Assembly (NCBI RefSeq): GCF_041435055.1
Contig: NZ_CP108002.1
Span: 1,364,001-1,428,000, forward strand
Length of the DNA: 64,000 bases
DNA from: Streptomyces sp. NBC_00341
GTDB taxonomy: Bacteria; Actinomycetota; Actinomycetes; Streptomycetales; Streptomycetaceae
Direction of reading: 5' to 3'
The position numbers and the translations under genes were made by a program. The first letter of the stretch is position 1, and each line of letters opens with the position of its first letter. The notes under the pieces were generated by a model. The model had not been told where the DNA came from. It ran no database searches and worked only from the letters and a program-made list of their open reading frames with translations. This document shows, in pieces, positions 63,677-64,000 of the stretch.

Positions 63677-64000
63677 ATGCGCAGATGTCTGGTCGCCGCT
63701 TCGGCACTCCTCGCCCTCACCGCCCTCGTCGGGGCCCGGCCGCCGGCGGACCCGCCGCTGCCCGGACGGCTGGCCGACACGGGCGGCGGCTCCCAGCTGA
63801 TCACCGCGGAGGCCTCCGCCACCGGGGCCACCACGGGCACGGTCACCTGGTGGAGCAGGCGCTCCGGGCAGTGGGTGGCGGCCGGTTCCGCACCCGCCCG
63901 CTTCGGGGCCAACGGGCTGGCCGAGGGCGCCACGCGCAAGCAGGGCACGAACACCACGCCCACCGGGCTCTACGGACTGCCGTACGCCTTCGGGGTGGCG
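63677..64000 (+). CDS. L,D-transpeptidase-family secreted protein, cut by right edge
   Basis: ATG 63677 begins a signal peptide (MRRCLVAASALLALTALVG) and the frame runs off the window after 108 codons. The visible mature part has the start of a YkuD-like domain: RFGANGLAEGATRKQGTNTT followed by PTGLYGLPYAFG. These enzymes cross-link peptidoglycan or modify its ends. The catalytic cysteine lies beyond the window, so activity cannot be judged. Confidence 0.75.
   Translation, partial: MRRCLVAASALLALTALVGARPPADPPLPGRLADTGGGSQLITAEASATGATTGTVTWWSRRSGQWVAAGSAPARFGANGLAEGATRKQGTNTTPTGLYGLPYAFGVA

Overview
The window is chromosomal DNA from a Streptomyces. The evidence is very high GC with strong GC bias at third codon positions, frequent GTG starts, a complete ssgB sporulation gene, the PimA/PatA/PgsA phosphatidylinositol-mannoside genes, and a tRNA and gene order typical of the conserved Streptomyces core (pdxST-yebC, thrS, ssgB, pab genes, cob genes, metNIQ, arg genes). 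Most of it is core chromosome. Small accessory cassettes sit between core blocks.

Layout, left to right. 1-2955: pdxS-pdxT-yebC (vitamin B6 synthase plus a YebC regulator, cut by the left edge) and a LemA-like membrane protein. 3040-5414: an accessory MFS exporter with a divergent TetR regulator, then a small secreted protein. 5491-8233: the overlapping pgsA-patA-pimA operon. 8524-13949: an EF-G paralogue, a large membrane protein, a HIT hydrolase and a voltage-sensor-less potassium channel. 13978-17688: thrS, a broken fusion gene, a DEDDh exonuclease and a tRNA-Val(CAC). 17728-22790: a lipid-transfer-like protein, a 24-helix-class membrane protein, and a TIM-barrel protein with its TetR partner, closed by a second identical tRNA-Val(CAC). 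22846-24886: a PGPGW membrane protein, ssgB, a CGNR zinc-finger regulator and a small membrane protein. 25042-27289: an acetylxylan-esterase-like enzyme and a LacI regulator with twin operators. 27351-31480: DsbA-like and GNAT proteins and pabB-pabC. 31578-32068: a five-tRNA operon (Gly, Cys, 3x Val). 32178-36909: a zinc-ribbon protein, an APH-like kinase, a Ser/Thr kinase with a divergent partner, and a SpoU methyltransferase. 36974-43547: a siroheme/cobalamin block (cysG-like, a bluB-cobT fusion with a very long disordered N-terminus, cobL). 43654-48471: a GNAT protein and metN-metI-metQ with a Cys/Met-ended leader peptide. 48509-54038: a GNAT protein, sigma factor, GlpQ, PlsC, and an MFS-TetR pair. 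54300-56677: a rifamycin-associated element, a stub that looks like the start of a glycosyltransferase, and helR. 56726-64000: an ECF41 sigma factor with its own matching promoter, an aldo/keto reductase, argG-argH, a HEAT-repeat protein, a flavin-binding-fold protein and the start of an L,D-transpeptidase.

How the genes work together. Several neighbouring sets form coherent pathways: PLP synthesis, PIM lipid synthesis, p-aminobenzoate synthesis, corrin methylation plus lower-ligand synthesis and attachment, methionine uptake, and the last two steps of arginine synthesis. The regulatory pieces that stand out are the RAE-helR locus (rifamycin tolerance at RNA polymerase), the ECF41 autoregulatory promoter, two palindromic TetR operators, the spaced LacI operators, and a sulphur-amino-acid leader peptide.
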